From: a virus | Length of the DNA stretch: 62,441 nt | Strand: one strand, 5' to 3' | Virus record (IMG/VR): IMGVR_UViG_3300015371_000032 | Location: 1-62,441 of that record | Shown here: piece after piece, positions 44,401-53,669 of the stretch | Layout of the letters: each line of letters starts with the position of its first letter | How positions within the stretch are numbered: the first letter of the stretch is position 1 | The notes under the pieces: model-generated | Seen by the model: the letters and a program-made list of their open reading frames with translations, nothing else | The model's database searches: none | Told to the model about the DNA's origin: nothing | Program-made: the position numbers and the translations under genes

Positions 44401-45344
44401 ATCGGGTTCGCGATGAATCCCAGGTCGTCCATGACGCCGTACTGCAACGGGTTGCCCGCCCCGTCCACACGCAACGTGACCTGGGTAGCCTCCGTGGTCG
44501 CCACGAGGTCACCAGGCGTCGGAGTGAATCCCGAGTCGGTGGACAGGTACACCTCGTAGGTCACCGGGTCGCGGTTCTCCACCGGAGACCAGCGCACATG
44601 CAGGATGCCCACACCACCGGTCACGGTGGGTGTGGGGGAGTGGTCCGGCACAAGGTCGTCGGTGGCGACCCCGCCGATGCCGGTATCCACGTAGAGTTTG
44701 GTGACTAAATCTCCGGCATCGACCGGAGCACCGCCGTTGATGACCCGGTGCCCCGCCATGTCCACGTCGCCGTCAGGCGCGTCCAGAGCGTTGAGGTGAA
44801 TCTCGGCGTGTGCGGCATCGTCATGGTCAGGGTTGCCGTGGTGGTGGTCCGCACGGCTCGCCAGCGGGGAGGTGCCGTTGGCGGGATCGGTCCCGAACAC
44901 CACCTCTGGTGCGACCGGACCGAAGCCGATTTCCCCGCTACTACCGCTATCGGCCAGCAACTCCCATCCGCTGAACTCGGGGGTGGTTCCCCCGGTGCGC
45001 ATCGTCCGCGTGTAGGTCCGCACCGGACCCGAGTCGGTGGCGTCGTGCGACCAGACTGTCTGCTGTCCCTCGCCGCCCTGGGTCATCAGCGTGAAGCCGA
45101 GGAAGGCCACCCCCTCCTCGGGCGTGTTCTCGGCCCCAGGGAAGGAATGGAACATGCCGTTGAAGTGGGTGGTCTCCTGGTTCCAATCCTGCACCTCGAC
45201 GGTGTACGACGCGATACCAGGACCGAGCAGGTCGGAGGCCTTGGAGATACGAGGACGGCGCTCCTCGTGCATGATGCGCTTCTCCTGCTGGCGCATCCAG
45301 TCATCAGCAGTCTCGACAACGCGCCAGTCCTTCGGGGTCGTCAT
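41433..45344 (-). CDS. Large tail fibre protein (1303 aa) with LamG-like and collar domains
   Basis: Early residues contain HHGNPDHDDAAHAEIHLNAL and a DLVTKLYVDTG segment typical of phage fibre shafts. A fibronectin-type block is seen near residue 230 (GILHVRWSPVENRDPVTYEV). From about 840, LADTPLAYWRLGETSGT and AFTVEAWFTADTV form a LamG/concanavalin-like domain. The C-terminus has a collar domain: CMMMWPTNTPPVGWLLCDGS, then GNFRLPDFKGRFALGYN. This is a receptor-binding or carbohydrate-binding fibre. The preceding gene overlaps by 4 nt. Confidence 0.82.
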   Translation of the reverse strand: MTTPKDWRVVETADDWMRQQEKRIMHEERRPRISKASDLLGPGIASYTVEVQDWNQETTHFNGMFHSFPGAENTPEEGVAFLGFTLMTQGGEGQQTVWSHDATDSGPVRTYTRTMRTGGTTPEFSGWELLADSGSSGEIGFGPVAPEVVFGTDPANGTSPLASRADHHHGNPDHDDAAHAEIHLNALDAPDGDVDMAGHRVINGGAPVDAGDLVTKLYVDTGIGGVATDDLVPDHSPTPTVTGGVGILHVRWSPVENRDPVTYEVYLSTDSGFTPTPGDLVATTEATQVTLRVDGAGNPLQYGVMDDLGFIANPIVYYVRTLARDEDGPAAAYSGVSTGASLYRAQNAEISSEYGYFGSIDADQITASTITSDLTISATLTTGPVGTRRVTIDQSGIKLLSAGGDATVSLPTTEGEPAQFTGNATMNTLTVTGGLLVNDPIAPSTTPAQTMGAGADFLLSSGQQPPNTPTATVGYDASLNFTLPWFRSGGEPPPMGGAYRDGTNLLYDVVDMTVNKSLGQGFWSVPLAGGASTKLMGPVYTGGATYPRHVGTGGVVRIGSNYFWLTCIQDGSSLPGYWTLVRSPVGSGSWDLTTQCQVGQDKFDWNSACYLSTDGTNLFVARHKDSGTASPGDVNIYRFNTTNLLYAAGSQMDPTGSWGDSDLFMEGYVIHKTSDNDPLLGGAVVRHIIVGSNKATGVYLARVYAVSGTTLTRDGNYEWTLIDGKNAPLYWTGSEWRQNKFSGFADSKINVNRYTNIMWSGTGSSVLGQTWWLNQTWRATGGPYETAPSQKYQFTMKRRAQVVLSSKEVIPSGSNALGFYIGTGTSEPARTAMWLQPPGTGAPVYSDTVLADTPLAYWRLGETSGTAAADSSGNNRGGTYSGSPGLNATGLLTGDANKAVDFDGVNDYMRIPYGTWMTATPTAFTVEAWFTADTVSGIGNIVDRDTLGNRAFQLRRNGSQIELLSWQPNAAGPIGIALTPAGSVVVGQATHVVARWDTTTVKIYLNGVEVSTATPGQAGVYGGTSDIAIGSSFGGNNLGAPYTQWFDGRIDEVAIYGTALSAARILQHYNVGKGLISGAPTPTTTTSLTLTSVATSGTNPPVDTNYPASAPADIHSQAVRSAETTKPQTYLGGDGTARIDGLIPPGCMMMWPTNTPPVGWLLCDGSNKLVADYPTLAAVLGTTFNEGLTIPAGNFRLPDFKGRFALGYNPGAVTYGDALGDSDLAMTAALRESRFQHTHHHDITGQSASTASDAWQTPNTGGNNAARYSSYQGHAHGGVTGDASALNTGIAHAYMTVNYIIKT
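44697..44709 (-). promoter_or_regulatory. Palindrome match TTTGGTGACTAAA inside fibre gene
   Basis: In the fibre gene it encodes LVTK of the conserved DLVTKLYVD motif. It may be chance codon use rather than a functional site. Confidence 0.5.
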
Positions 45345-48300
45345 CCCTCGCTCACCGCCAACGCCTCCGCATCTGGGTCATCGCCTGCGTTCGGGGCGGG
45401 ACTCATCGTGACCCGCACCGACTCGGAACTCCCCGCCACCTCCTCGACCGTGACCTCATCCAACTTCTGCCACTGTGCGAGTTCACGGCAGGTGGATCGT
45501 GCACGCAGCGGAATCCACACCCCCGGCACGAGGGACTGGAACGGCACCGGGGTGTCAGCGGTCAGCGCCGAGTTGTCCGGCACCCGCACCACCAGCGGCG
45601 TCGGCCACCGCTTCGCGATGCTGCGCTCAGCCTGCACCTCCAAGGTGCCCTCCAACTTCTCCCGTGCCTCACTGGTCAGGGTCTCCTCCGACCCGCTTCC
45701 CTCGGTCTCTCCATACGCCGAGGCCAACTGCTCCACGATCCCGTAGGGCGACAGCGGGTAGGGCAGGTTGCCCCGGTCCGCCATGCCGTAGATACCGGCG
45801 TTGTTGGTGACCCCGAACCCGGTCGCCAGCAGCATCCCGTACTCGGTGATGACCGGAGGGTCGTTGAAGTTCTCGTCGCGCATCTCCGGCAGCCGACCGA
45901 TCGGACGGTGCGTGTCCCACAGCAGGATGCGGCGACCGATAGCCACGTAGTCCAGGCCCGCTGTCGCAGCCAGGTCGTCAATCTCCTCCCACGCAGTCTT
46001 CGCGAAGTCAGGCTGTGCACGGGACTGACGTGCGTCGTCGGGGAAGTCGAACGAGGTGAGGTAGCCCAGCAGGTTCGGGTCGTCGGGAGCCAGCGCGTTC
46101 ATGATGATCCGCCGCGACCGCTCGACCACCGTGGCGACACCGACCTGCTCGCCGTTGATGATCCGGTAGGCGTCGTTGTAGCCCTGCCGCATGATGCGCC
46201 GGTACAGGTAGGCCAGCACGTCCTTGGCTTCGACCTCCACCGCATCGCGCATGTAGGTGATCCGCGTGATCGGCCCCTCCCACACCCGCACCCCGTCACG
46301 GAACACGACCAGTTCGTGCATCCAGCAGCGGGTCTCCGAGAGCAGCGCACAGCAGTCATCTCCGAAGCCCGAGGTGTCGATGATGCAGTTGGAGATATCG
46401 TCGCGCTTCCGGTTGTAGATGATGCGCGCGATCGGCGTGACCTCACCACGCGGGATCGTGCCGCCCCGGTCGTAGATGAACACCCGGTGAGTGCCACACC
46501 CCAGGTCTCCACTGATCGTGGTGTAGAGCGGGACGACAGCATCGGGCACCGCTGAGCCCGGTGTGGTGATCGTCCAGAACCTCGCGGACTCCGACCACTG
46601 AGACTCGTCCCCGTCGAGAGCATCGGTGGTGCGTGCCTGCCACTCGTAGTGGTAGCCCGGCACCAGCGTCTCCGGGGGCACCGTCCACCGCGAGTCCGAG
46701 CCCGGGTAGGACACGTCCCCGAACAAGGTGATCCACGACGCTGCGCCGATCACGCGGTAGCGCAGGTCCGCCGAGTGCTGGGTGTCGCCCTGCTGAGGGT
46801 CGCGGAACTCCCACTGGAAGGTGATCGGCTCCTCGGTCACCACCGCCATGTCCTCGGCGGGACTCAGAGGCCACGGTGGTGCTGCTGCTCCGGTGCAGAA
46901 GAACGAGCGGGTTTCCGAGAACGGACCCCACGCCTTCTGCGGGTCCTGGGTACGGACCTTCCACTCATAAGAGTTGTTCGCCAGGAACGCACCAGGGTCA
47001 GCGACCCACGTCTCGTCGTAGGTCTGGTACGTCACCGAGGTCCAGTCCGAGGCAGAATGCGACGGCGTACCGGCACGGCGGTACTTCAACTCGAACGACC
47101 GCTGGGTCGCGTGCTCAGGGTCGTCGGGGTCACGGTGGTTCCACTCGAACACCGCCGAGGACAACTCACTGAACTGCGCGTTGTCGCCCGGGGTGATGAG
47201 GGTGGGCTCCAACGGGTTGCGGTTCGTCCAGAACGTGACGCCGTTGTAGTTGGTGGAGAGCAGGCCCTTCTCGTCCTGGGCGTAGATACGGACGTGGTAC
47301 AGCGTGTTCTGGGTCAGCCCGTTCAGATCAACCTCGGCACGCCCGTGGTGCTTCTTGTTCTTCGGGGTGTGCGCCGGGTCCTTCTGCGGGATCAGCGGCG
47401 ACTTCACCGTCTGCGGGTTGGCGAAGTCACCGTTCGGTGCGTACTGCACCACGATGCGGACCTTCTGCTTGTTGTCCGGGTCGTGGATCGCGGCACTGAT
47501 GTGGACGTGTCCGGTGGACTGCGTGACGAACTCATCCACAGCATCCTTGCCGCCGATCTGGACGCTGCTCGGTGCGTTCGGCGGCTGGTTCGCCGGAGGC
47601 GGGGTCACCCAGGACAGCGACACCTTGCCGTTGCCGAGCGCCCCGACCCCCTGCGCGGAGGAGTACCCGGTCAGGCCGAGGCGAAAGTTGGAGCCACCGC
47701 CACCGCCACCGCCACCATGCTCGTCGTCCAGGCCAGCCTGCCCACCCCCTCCGGGGTAGTAGCCACCCCCTCCACCCCCACCCCCCCAGGTCCCCGGGAG
47801 GCCAGGTCCCCCACCCGCCCCACCCCGAGCGAGAATCTCGTTCTTGCCGCTGTTGCCGTCGTAGACAGAATCCAGCGACGAGGTGCCCTGGTTGCCGCCC
47901 TGAATCTGAGTGCCACCTGTGGCGTTCCCGGTGTCACCACCAGCCACGTTCGGGCAGCGACCCGACTCGCCCTCGATGTACCCACCGCCCGCGACGCCGG
48001 GGCAGCCAGCCTCTCCTACGTCGGCACCGCCACGACCCCCGATACCTGCGTCGCCGGAAGTCCCCCCGGCACCTCCGGCGACAGCCTTGATCGCGCCGGT
48101 CTTGGAGTTCGTGCGGATGACCGAGGCACCACCCCCGGAATATCCACCGGGGTGACCCCGCCCATCCCCACCAGCACCGCCTCCACCGAACGTGCCAGCG
48201 CCACCCGTGTTGCCGTTGTTGGCCTGGCCCTTCTGCCCGACCTGAATCCACAGCGTCTTGACCTGCTTGACGTTGACCTTGCCGGAGACCCGACCGCCTT

Positions 48301-48409
48301 CCGAGTCGCCAGACCCAGCGCCGTCGAGGGTCACATCGACCCACTCGACCTTCTTGGGCACGTCCCACTTCTGCCAGTCCCCGGTGTAGGAGAACGTCTT
48401 GTCAGGCAT
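45341..48409 (-). CDS. Minor tail protein with Gly-rich N-terminus and fibronectin repeats (1022 aa)
   Basis: I chose ATG 48409 (TGATG with the preceding stop). Residues 60-260 are Gly-rich, resembling tail-tip low-complexity regions. From about 290, three fibronectin-type III-like repeats are seen (PPNAPSSVQIGGKDA, TLITPGDNAQFSELSSAVFE, PPWPLSPAEDMAVVTEEPI). The C-terminal 400 residues (IARIIYNRKRDDISNCIIDT, RDAVEVEAKDVLAYLYRRIM) resemble the Gp37-like tail protein family. A central tail-tip/hub component is likely. Confidence 0.75.
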   Translation of the reverse strand: MPDKTFSYTGDWQKWDVPKKVEWVDVTLDGAGSGDSEGGRVSGKVNVKQVKTLWIQVGQKGQANNGNTGGAGTFGGGGAGGDGRGHPGGYSGGGASVIRTNSKTGAIKAVAGGAGGTSGDAGIGGRGGADVGEAGCPGVAGGGYIEGESGRCPNVAGGDTGNATGGTQIQGGNQGTSSLDSVYDGNSGKNEILARGGAGGGPGLPGTWGGGGGGGGYYPGGGGQAGLDDEHGGGGGGGGSNFRLGLTGYSSAQGVGALGNGKVSLSWVTPPPANQPPNAPSSVQIGGKDAVDEFVTQSTGHVHISAAIHDPDNKQKVRIVVQYAPNGDFANPQTVKSPLIPQKDPAHTPKNKKHHGRAEVDLNGLTQNTLYHVRIYAQDEKGLLSTNYNGVTFWTNRNPLEPTLITPGDNAQFSELSSAVFEWNHRDPDDPEHATQRSFELKYRRAGTPSHSASDWTSVTYQTYDETWVADPGAFLANNSYEWKVRTQDPQKAWGPFSETRSFFCTGAAAPPWPLSPAEDMAVVTEEPITFQWEFRDPQQGDTQHSADLRYRVIGAASWITLFGDVSYPGSDSRWTVPPETLVPGYHYEWQARTTDALDGDESQWSESARFWTITTPGSAVPDAVVPLYTTISGDLGCGTHRVFIYDRGGTIPRGEVTPIARIIYNRKRDDISNCIIDTSGFGDDCCALLSETRCWMHELVVFRDGVRVWEGPITRITYMRDAVEVEAKDVLAYLYRRIMRQGYNDAYRIINGEQVGVATVVERSRRIIMNALAPDDPNLLGYLTSFDFPDDARQSRAQPDFAKTAWEEIDDLAATAGLDYVAIGRRILLWDTHRPIGRLPEMRDENFNDPPVITEYGMLLATGFGVTNNAGIYGMADRGNLPYPLSPYGIVEQLASAYGETEGSGSEETLTSEAREKLEGTLEVQAERSIAKRWPTPLVVRVPDNSALTADTPVPFQSLVPGVWIPLRARSTCRELAQWQKLDEVTVEEVAGSSESVRVTMSPAPNAGDDPDAEALAVSEG

Positions 48410-49722
48410 CAGACCGCCCTGCCGTAGAGGGACAGGTCCACCACCGGAGGTGTCTGTGTCTCCGGCAGGTCGAGGGTGACCACGTACCCGAACCCACACG
48501 ACAGCAACGGCCACTCGAACGGCCTGCCGTCACTCTGGAACACCAGTGAGTCGGCGCGCACCTGAGTGCCTCCCGGGGCCTGCACCAGCACCCGCTGCTC
48601 GCTGGCATCGAAGATCAGCGTGTGGTCCTGGGGAACGTAGGACACGATGAGGTCGCCGCAGTAGGCGCACGGGTCATCAGAGATATCCCCGGTCAGGTAG
48701 GGGTCGGAGTAGAAGCGCAGGCGCAGGTTCCGCAACTCGTCGTCACGGGCGTGGATGGAGACCTTCGGGACCACCTCGCCCCACAGCGGAATGAACTGCT
48801 TGGGGATGGTGAACTGCCGACGCCGCCAGTTCGTCGGCGGGTCGTAGCAGCCGATCGGCACCGAGGGCGCGCTCGGGGGTGGCAGCACCGCAGGACACAG
48901 GGGGTCCACGACGGGCTCATAGGGCGGTGGAGCGCACGAATCGTCGTCGGGGTACATGTAGCCGTTGTCGTCTATGTAGCCGCCCTCAGGCACCTCTCCG
49001 CCCGCCCACGGCACCTCCACGCCCGGGTCGAGCAGCCCGCTGATGACCTCCACCTCGATGCCGAGTTCATAGGGCGATCCAGCCACGGCACTGAACGTGA
49101 CCGTCCACACCGCAGCACCATCGGAGGTGACCCGCTTGCTGGTCAGCGTGGGACCGCTGTTGAACACCACCTGACGCAGCGAGCGGTGGTAGTCGCTCAG
49201 GCACTCCTCCACGTCGAACGGGTTGGTGGGGTCTATGTCGGCCTCAGGGTCGGCGGAGAGGTAACACAGCGTGGCACCCGAGCAGCCGAGGAACGTCGGC
49301 GTGCAGGCGTTGCCGAGGAGCACCTGCTTCAACCACCGCATCCCGTAGTCGCACGCTGCATCGGACTCCCCGAACAGCACAGCGTTGAACACGATGGTCT
49401 TCATCGCGTTCCTGATCCTGCCCGGCGACCCACCATCGGTGATGTTCTCCACCGGCGCGGAGACACGCGGAGAGTTCTCGATGCCGTCCACGCCGAGCGG
49501 GTAGATGCCGTAGAACGAGTACGACTCGGGCTTGTCCGGGTCAGTCCACGGAGCGTCGTCCTGCATCGGCGTGTTGTAGGACTCGCCCAGCATCAGCGGC
49601 AGCGCCTCGTTGTTGTAGACAGGACGGAACCAGCCCAGCCCCGCGTTCTTCATGTACGCCTCGGTCCGCGCCACGTTGATGATGACGTTGCCGTCGTACT
49701 CGAAGTAGCCCTCCCAGGACAT
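48409..49722 (-). CDS. Distal tail-like protein (437 aa)
   Basis: ATG 49722. SWEGYFEYDGNVIINVARTE, YGIYPLGVDGIENSPRV and CGATLCYLSADPEADIDPTN-like parts resemble distal tail/minor tail proteins of actinophages. It directly follows the tape measure gene, the usual position. A palindromic site lies 16 nt before its ATG. Confidence 0.72.
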   Translation of the reverse strand: MSWEGYFEYDGNVIINVARTEAYMKNAGLGWFRPVYNNEALPLMLGESYNTPMQDDAPWTDPDKPESYSFYGIYPLGVDGIENSPRVSAPVENITDGGSPGRIRNAMKTIVFNAVLFGESDAACDYGMRWLKQVLLGNACTPTFLGCSGATLCYLSADPEADIDPTNPFDVEECLSDYHRSLRQVVFNSGPTLTSKRVTSDGAAVWTVTFSAVAGSPYELGIEVEVISGLLDPGVEVPWAGGEVPEGGYIDDNGYMYPDDDSCAPPPYEPVVDPLCPAVLPPPSAPSVPIGCYDPPTNWRRRQFTIPKQFIPLWGEVVPKVSIHARDDELRNLRLRFYSDPYLTGDISDDPCAYCGDLIVSYVPQDHTLIFDASEQRVLVQAPGGTQVRADSLVFQSDGRPFEWPLLSCGFGYVVTLDLPETQTPPVVDLSLYGRAV

Positions 49723-49738
49723 GACCGCCTCCTTCCTC

Positions 49739-49751
49739 TTTAGTCACTAAA
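49739..49751. promoter_or_regulatory. Dispersed palindrome TTTAGTCACTAAA
   Basis: A symmetric copy between the tape measure stop and the distal tail gene start. Confidence 0.82.
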
Positions 49752-49752
49752 G

Positions 49753-52700
49753 TCAGTAGCCCACGGCTGCCAGGTGGTTGATCGTCGCTGCCGCCACCGC
49801 ACGCGGGTCCGCACTCGGGCTCACTACCGTGATGCCGCCCACGTTCACCGTCTTCCCCGCCGCTGTAACCGGCGCAGTCGGGACAGCGCCCGTCGGTGGA
49901 GTCAGCGAGAACGCGGTGACCGCCACGTCCGTACCTGTCGGCGTGGTGAGCAGGCGAGTCTCGGGTCCCATGTCCGCGAGCGTGCGGCCACTGGCACCCC
50001 CACCACCACGACCGGGCGGGTTGCCGACCGTCTGGTAGTGCGTGGTGACGTAGATATCAACGCTCTTGTCGATGTTGTTTATCATCGACCGGACGCTCTC
50101 CATGACACCGAAGAAGCCACCCGCGTCAGCACCGACACTCGGAGACACCTTGCGTCGCCCGGTGCGGTCGAGGTCGTTGTTCAGGCCCTTCAACTTCCCC
50201 TGGAACTCGGAGTCCTTCAAGTCCGCCCTCGGCTCGATCTTCTTCTTGCCAGCCTTGTCTCCCTCGCTCTGCACCTTCTTCAAGTCACGCAGGGTTACGT
50301 CGATGCCGGTGGCCTTGATGATCGCCTCGACCTGCCGGTCGTTGAGGTCGTACTGCTTCTTCAACTTCTTCAACTGGTCAACGGTGGGCTTGTAGTTCAA
50401 CGTGGCAAGGCGCGTCTCGACCCTGCGCGGGACCTTCTTGATCCCGTCGCGCAGCAGTTGGATCGCCCTGCGGGACGGCTCGATCCCGGCGAGTTCCATC
50501 AGGGTGCGGACCTTCTTCGGCATCAGGTCGAACTTCCGCGTCACCTGCTGGATGCCCCTCAACGTGGCCGGAGCGCCGAGCGTGTCGATCTGGGTGACCA
50601 ACTTCTTCGGCCAGCCCTTCATCTTGTCCAGCACAGCCTGCGTCACCGGGATGGTCTTGCCGAGCGCCTGCGACATGCGGCCCGCCGACTCAGCGGCATC
50701 GTCCAACTTTCCCGCCTGGTCCTGTGCGGCCACGTTCACCTTGGCGATGTTGTCCGCCAACTTGAGCCACTTCTGCGCCTCCTGCGGGGAGGACGCGGCA
50801 GCGGCCTTGTCGTGGGCGAACTGCCACGCGGAGCCCAACTCCCGCAGCGACTTCTGGTTGCCGGAGGCGGCGCTGGTCACGAGGTCCAGCCCGATGCCCG
50901 CTTCCCGGGCGATATCGAGGATGCCGGACTTCTCCAAGGAGTTCGCGACGAGTTCCTTGGTGTTCTTCGTCATCGCCCCGGTCTGCTTGTCCAGGGATGC
51001 GGTGAGGGTGTCCACGCCGACAGCGGCGCTCTCGTTCTTGTGCATGAAGCCCATCAGCGCACCACCGGCAGCACCGATCGCTGCGCCCCACGGACCACCC
51101 ACGGAGAAGCCGATCGCGGCACCGGACAGCGTGGAGCCCAGCACCTTGACCTCACGGTTCGAGGACTGCAACGAGGTCATCAGACCCGCGAGGCCCGCCG
51201 TTCCACCGATGCTCTTGGCGGCGCTCTTGAAGGCGTTCATACGCCCCGGGGCATCCCCGAGCGAGGTCACCAGATCACCGATGCGCCCCTTGGTGGTGCT
51301 GATCGCGTTGTTGAACCGGGGGAACACGAACGCTGCCGCAGCCGCCGCGCTGACGACTTCCTGCATCGGCCCGCTGAGGTTGTTGAACAGGTCGGCCAGC
51401 GGCTTCAACAGTGTGGAGGTCGTCTTCAAGAGCGAGGAGAGACCCTCGAACGCGACCGTGATGAGGGTGCGTGTCCACTCGGAGTCAAGCACGTCGAACA
51501 GGCGACCGAGCCCGACGATGAGGTCACCGACGACCCCGGCGAACTTCTCGGCGTCCTTGAACCAGTTGCTCAGAATGTCGGGGTTGTCTTGGATCGCCTT
51601 GGTCCACCCCTCGATGCCGCGCGTCATCGAGTCGAAGATCGAGTCACCCGCCCGCGATCCTGCGGTGACAATCTCCCCGAGCAGGTCCCACACCGCCGCG
51701 AGGAACCCACCCAGGGAAGCGGCGGAGTCTGCGGCCTGAGCGAAGAACCGGTGCATCTCCTGGATGCCCCGAGGGGAGTTCGCCCACTTTGAGAACTCGC
51801 CCGACAGGTCCACCGCCCACTTCAAGAACCTGTCAGTGATAGGGATGAGTCCACGGAACACACCGAGCAGGCCGTCGAAGGTCTGACCGATGACGGTACC
51901 CACGCGGCGCACACTGTTGCCGAGGAACCCGAAGTGCTTCTCGTCGCCGTCGATCGCGTCCACGAACCGCGTCCACGCACCCCGCGCAGCCGTGGTCCTG
52001 AACACCCAGCGGTCCATCGCGTCCGCGACCGCCCGACCCGCGATCCGCATGAGCGGCTGTAGGTCATCGACCATGCTCTTGACCTGGCGCAGCACGTCCG
52101 CGAAGGAGTGCACCGCGTGGCTGTGGCTGTCATCGAACTGCGTGCGGTCGAACTGCAAGCCCTCCGCTGCGGCATCACCGAGGGACTTGAAGGACTTGCC
52201 GATTTCCTTGGCGACCGTCTTGCTCTCGCCTTCAAGGTTCTTGAAGCCGAGCACCAGTGCCGCCACCCAGCCCGCGAGCGGCACCAGCGCACCTGCCGCT
52301 GCACCGGCTGCACCGATCAGCCCCACCGTCAGCGAGGAGGCCAGCGCCGTGACCGCACCTGCGGCCAGCGACAGCAGCGAGACCAGTGGACCGATAACCC
52401 CGAACAGGCCGACCGCAGCAGCACCCATGCCGCCCAAGACCTTGATGAAGTCGGTCCCTAACTTCGCGAAGCCCGGCCCGATCCCCTGCGCGAAGGCCTC
52501 ACGCACACCCGCCGACCAGTTGAGGAACGCGCGTGCCGTCCGAGGCAGGATGCTGAACGCCAGGTTCGAGAGGTTCCGTGCGACCGAGCCGATGAAGTTG
52601 AGAAAGTCATTCCTCGATCCACGCCCGAAGCCCTTGCCGATCGCGTCACTCGCCAGGTCAACGCGGTGAATGAAGCCGTCAAGAAGGGGGTGAGTGCGCC

Positions 52701-53358
52701 GGAGCCGGTGCTCGGTGTCGTCCAACTTGTCGAGCCAAGCCTTGTTCTCCTCGCCCACGTCCGCGAGGCCCTGACGGATGCGCGTCAGGTCGAGCATCAA
52801 CTCCTTGCGACTACCCTCTCCACCCTTGCCCAGATCGCCCACGGAACGGGAGACCATCGTGAGTTCCTGGCGCAACTCCCTCAGGTCGTTGATACGGAGG
52901 CGCTCCGCGATCCGAGCCGCCTCGTTCTCGTCCTTCACAATGTCCCCGACGGCCTCCATGACGAGACCTCGGACGTTGGTGAGCCGTGCCTTCAACGCGG
53001 ACATGCTCATCCCGGACAGAATGTTCTGTTCCAGGTTGTGCCCGGCCCGGTCACCTGCCTCCCCGAAGGAGTCGTTCAGGCCCCTGCGGAACTCGATCCA
53101 CCCGTCCCCGGTGAGGAACTCGTTGATGAGGTCAATATCCGCAAGGCCCTTGGCGAGAGACTTCTGCAACTTGCCGGACTTGACCTGCTTCTGGATGCCC
53201 TTGTCGTAGGCGTCCCCGTACATCTTCGAGTGACGATCACCCGCGTGCTGTACGTCGTCGTCGGCATCCGCGAAGCCCTGCTTGATTTCCTCGTCCAGCC
53301 CAGAGCCGTCCGCGAAGATGCGGACGTAGGCCGCGCCGACGTTCTCACCGCGCAGCAT
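49753..53358 (-). CDS. Tape measure protein
   Basis: 1201 residues, the length ruler and DNA-channel protein of a long flexible tail. Helical throughout with hydrophobic mid segments (GMGAAAVGLFGVIGPLVSLL, LASSLTVGLIGAAGAAAGAL) typical of tape measures, Ala-rich coiled stretches and repeats near the C-terminus (KKVPRRVETRLATLNYKPTV). Its start overlaps the stop of the chaperone extension. At roughly 1.5 Å per residue the tail would be about 180 nm, a rough family-based guess. Confidence 0.92.
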   Translation of the reverse strand: MLRGENVGAAYVRIFADGSGLDEEIKQGFADADDDVQHAGDRHSKMYGDAYDKGIQKQVKSGKLQKSLAKGLADIDLINEFLTGDGWIEFRRGLNDSFGEAGDRAGHNLEQNILSGMSMSALKARLTNVRGLVMEAVGDIVKDENEAARIAERLRINDLRELRQELTMVSRSVGDLGKGGEGSRKELMLDLTRIRQGLADVGEENKAWLDKLDDTEHRLRRTHPLLDGFIHRVDLASDAIGKGFGRGSRNDFLNFIGSVARNLSNLAFSILPRTARAFLNWSAGVREAFAQGIGPGFAKLGTDFIKVLGGMGAAAVGLFGVIGPLVSLLSLAAGAVTALASSLTVGLIGAAGAAAGALVPLAGWVAALVLGFKNLEGESKTVAKEIGKSFKSLGDAAAEGLQFDRTQFDDSHSHAVHSFADVLRQVKSMVDDLQPLMRIAGRAVADAMDRWVFRTTAARGAWTRFVDAIDGDEKHFGFLGNSVRRVGTVIGQTFDGLLGVFRGLIPITDRFLKWAVDLSGEFSKWANSPRGIQEMHRFFAQAADSAASLGGFLAAVWDLLGEIVTAGSRAGDSIFDSMTRGIEGWTKAIQDNPDILSNWFKDAEKFAGVVGDLIVGLGRLFDVLDSEWTRTLITVAFEGLSSLLKTTSTLLKPLADLFNNLSGPMQEVVSAAAAAAFVFPRFNNAISTTKGRIGDLVTSLGDAPGRMNAFKSAAKSIGGTAGLAGLMTSLQSSNREVKVLGSTLSGAAIGFSVGGPWGAAIGAAGGALMGFMHKNESAAVGVDTLTASLDKQTGAMTKNTKELVANSLEKSGILDIAREAGIGLDLVTSAASGNQKSLRELGSAWQFAHDKAAAASSPQEAQKWLKLADNIAKVNVAAQDQAGKLDDAAESAGRMSQALGKTIPVTQAVLDKMKGWPKKLVTQIDTLGAPATLRGIQQVTRKFDLMPKKVRTLMELAGIEPSRRAIQLLRDGIKKVPRRVETRLATLNYKPTVDQLKKLKKQYDLNDRQVEAIIKATGIDVTLRDLKKVQSEGDKAGKKKIEPRADLKDSEFQGKLKGLNNDLDRTGRRKVSPSVGADAGGFFGVMESVRSMINNIDKSVDIYVTTHYQTVGNPPGRGGGGASGRTLADMGPETRLLTTPTGTDVAVTAFSLTPPTGAVPTAPVTAAGKTVNVGGITVVSPSADPRAVAAATINHLAAVGY

Positions 53359-53669
53359 CAGCGTGCCCCGTGCGCGAGCATCGCGGCCATGAAGGTGTCA
53401 GCGTCGGCTTGCAGTTCCGCCTCGGTCGGACCCCTGGACTTCGAGCCGGGGAGTGGGTCGTTCATCTGCTTGATCCACTCCTCTCTCTTGTCGTCCGGGA
53501 CTCTCTCTAGGCACCACGTCCACACGCAGTTCAGGAACCGGTGCGGGGGGAATCGGATCAGGTCAACGCTGGCGTAGTGGGCGTCGATTTCCGGCCACCG
53601 CTCCGCCGCGATGAGGTAGAGGCGGAGGGCGACCGGGTAGGGCGGGCGGACCACTCCTCGATCATCCAC
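53358..53669 (-). CDS. Tail assembly chaperone, frameshift extension part
   Basis: An open frame overlapping the end of the first chaperone gene in the -1 register, just before the tape measure gene. Product: VRPPYPVALRLYLIAAERWP, RFLNCVWTWCLERVPDDKRE. This is the usual G/GT arrangement: a ribosomal frameshift would join it to the 53558 protein. No canonical slippery heptamer was found in the overlap, so the site is undetermined. GTG 53669 could also start it independently. Confidence 0.7.
   Translation of the reverse strand: MDDRGVVRPPYPVALRLYLIAAERWPEIDAHYASVDLIRFPPHRFLNCVWTWCLERVPDDKREEWIKQMNDPLPGSKSRGPTEAELQADADTFMAAMLAHGAR

Noticed and set aside
47700-48200. Gly-codon repeats as a possible repeat array
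   Set aside because: They are GGN codons of the Gly-rich domain of the tail protein; no spacer-repeat order, so not CRISPR.
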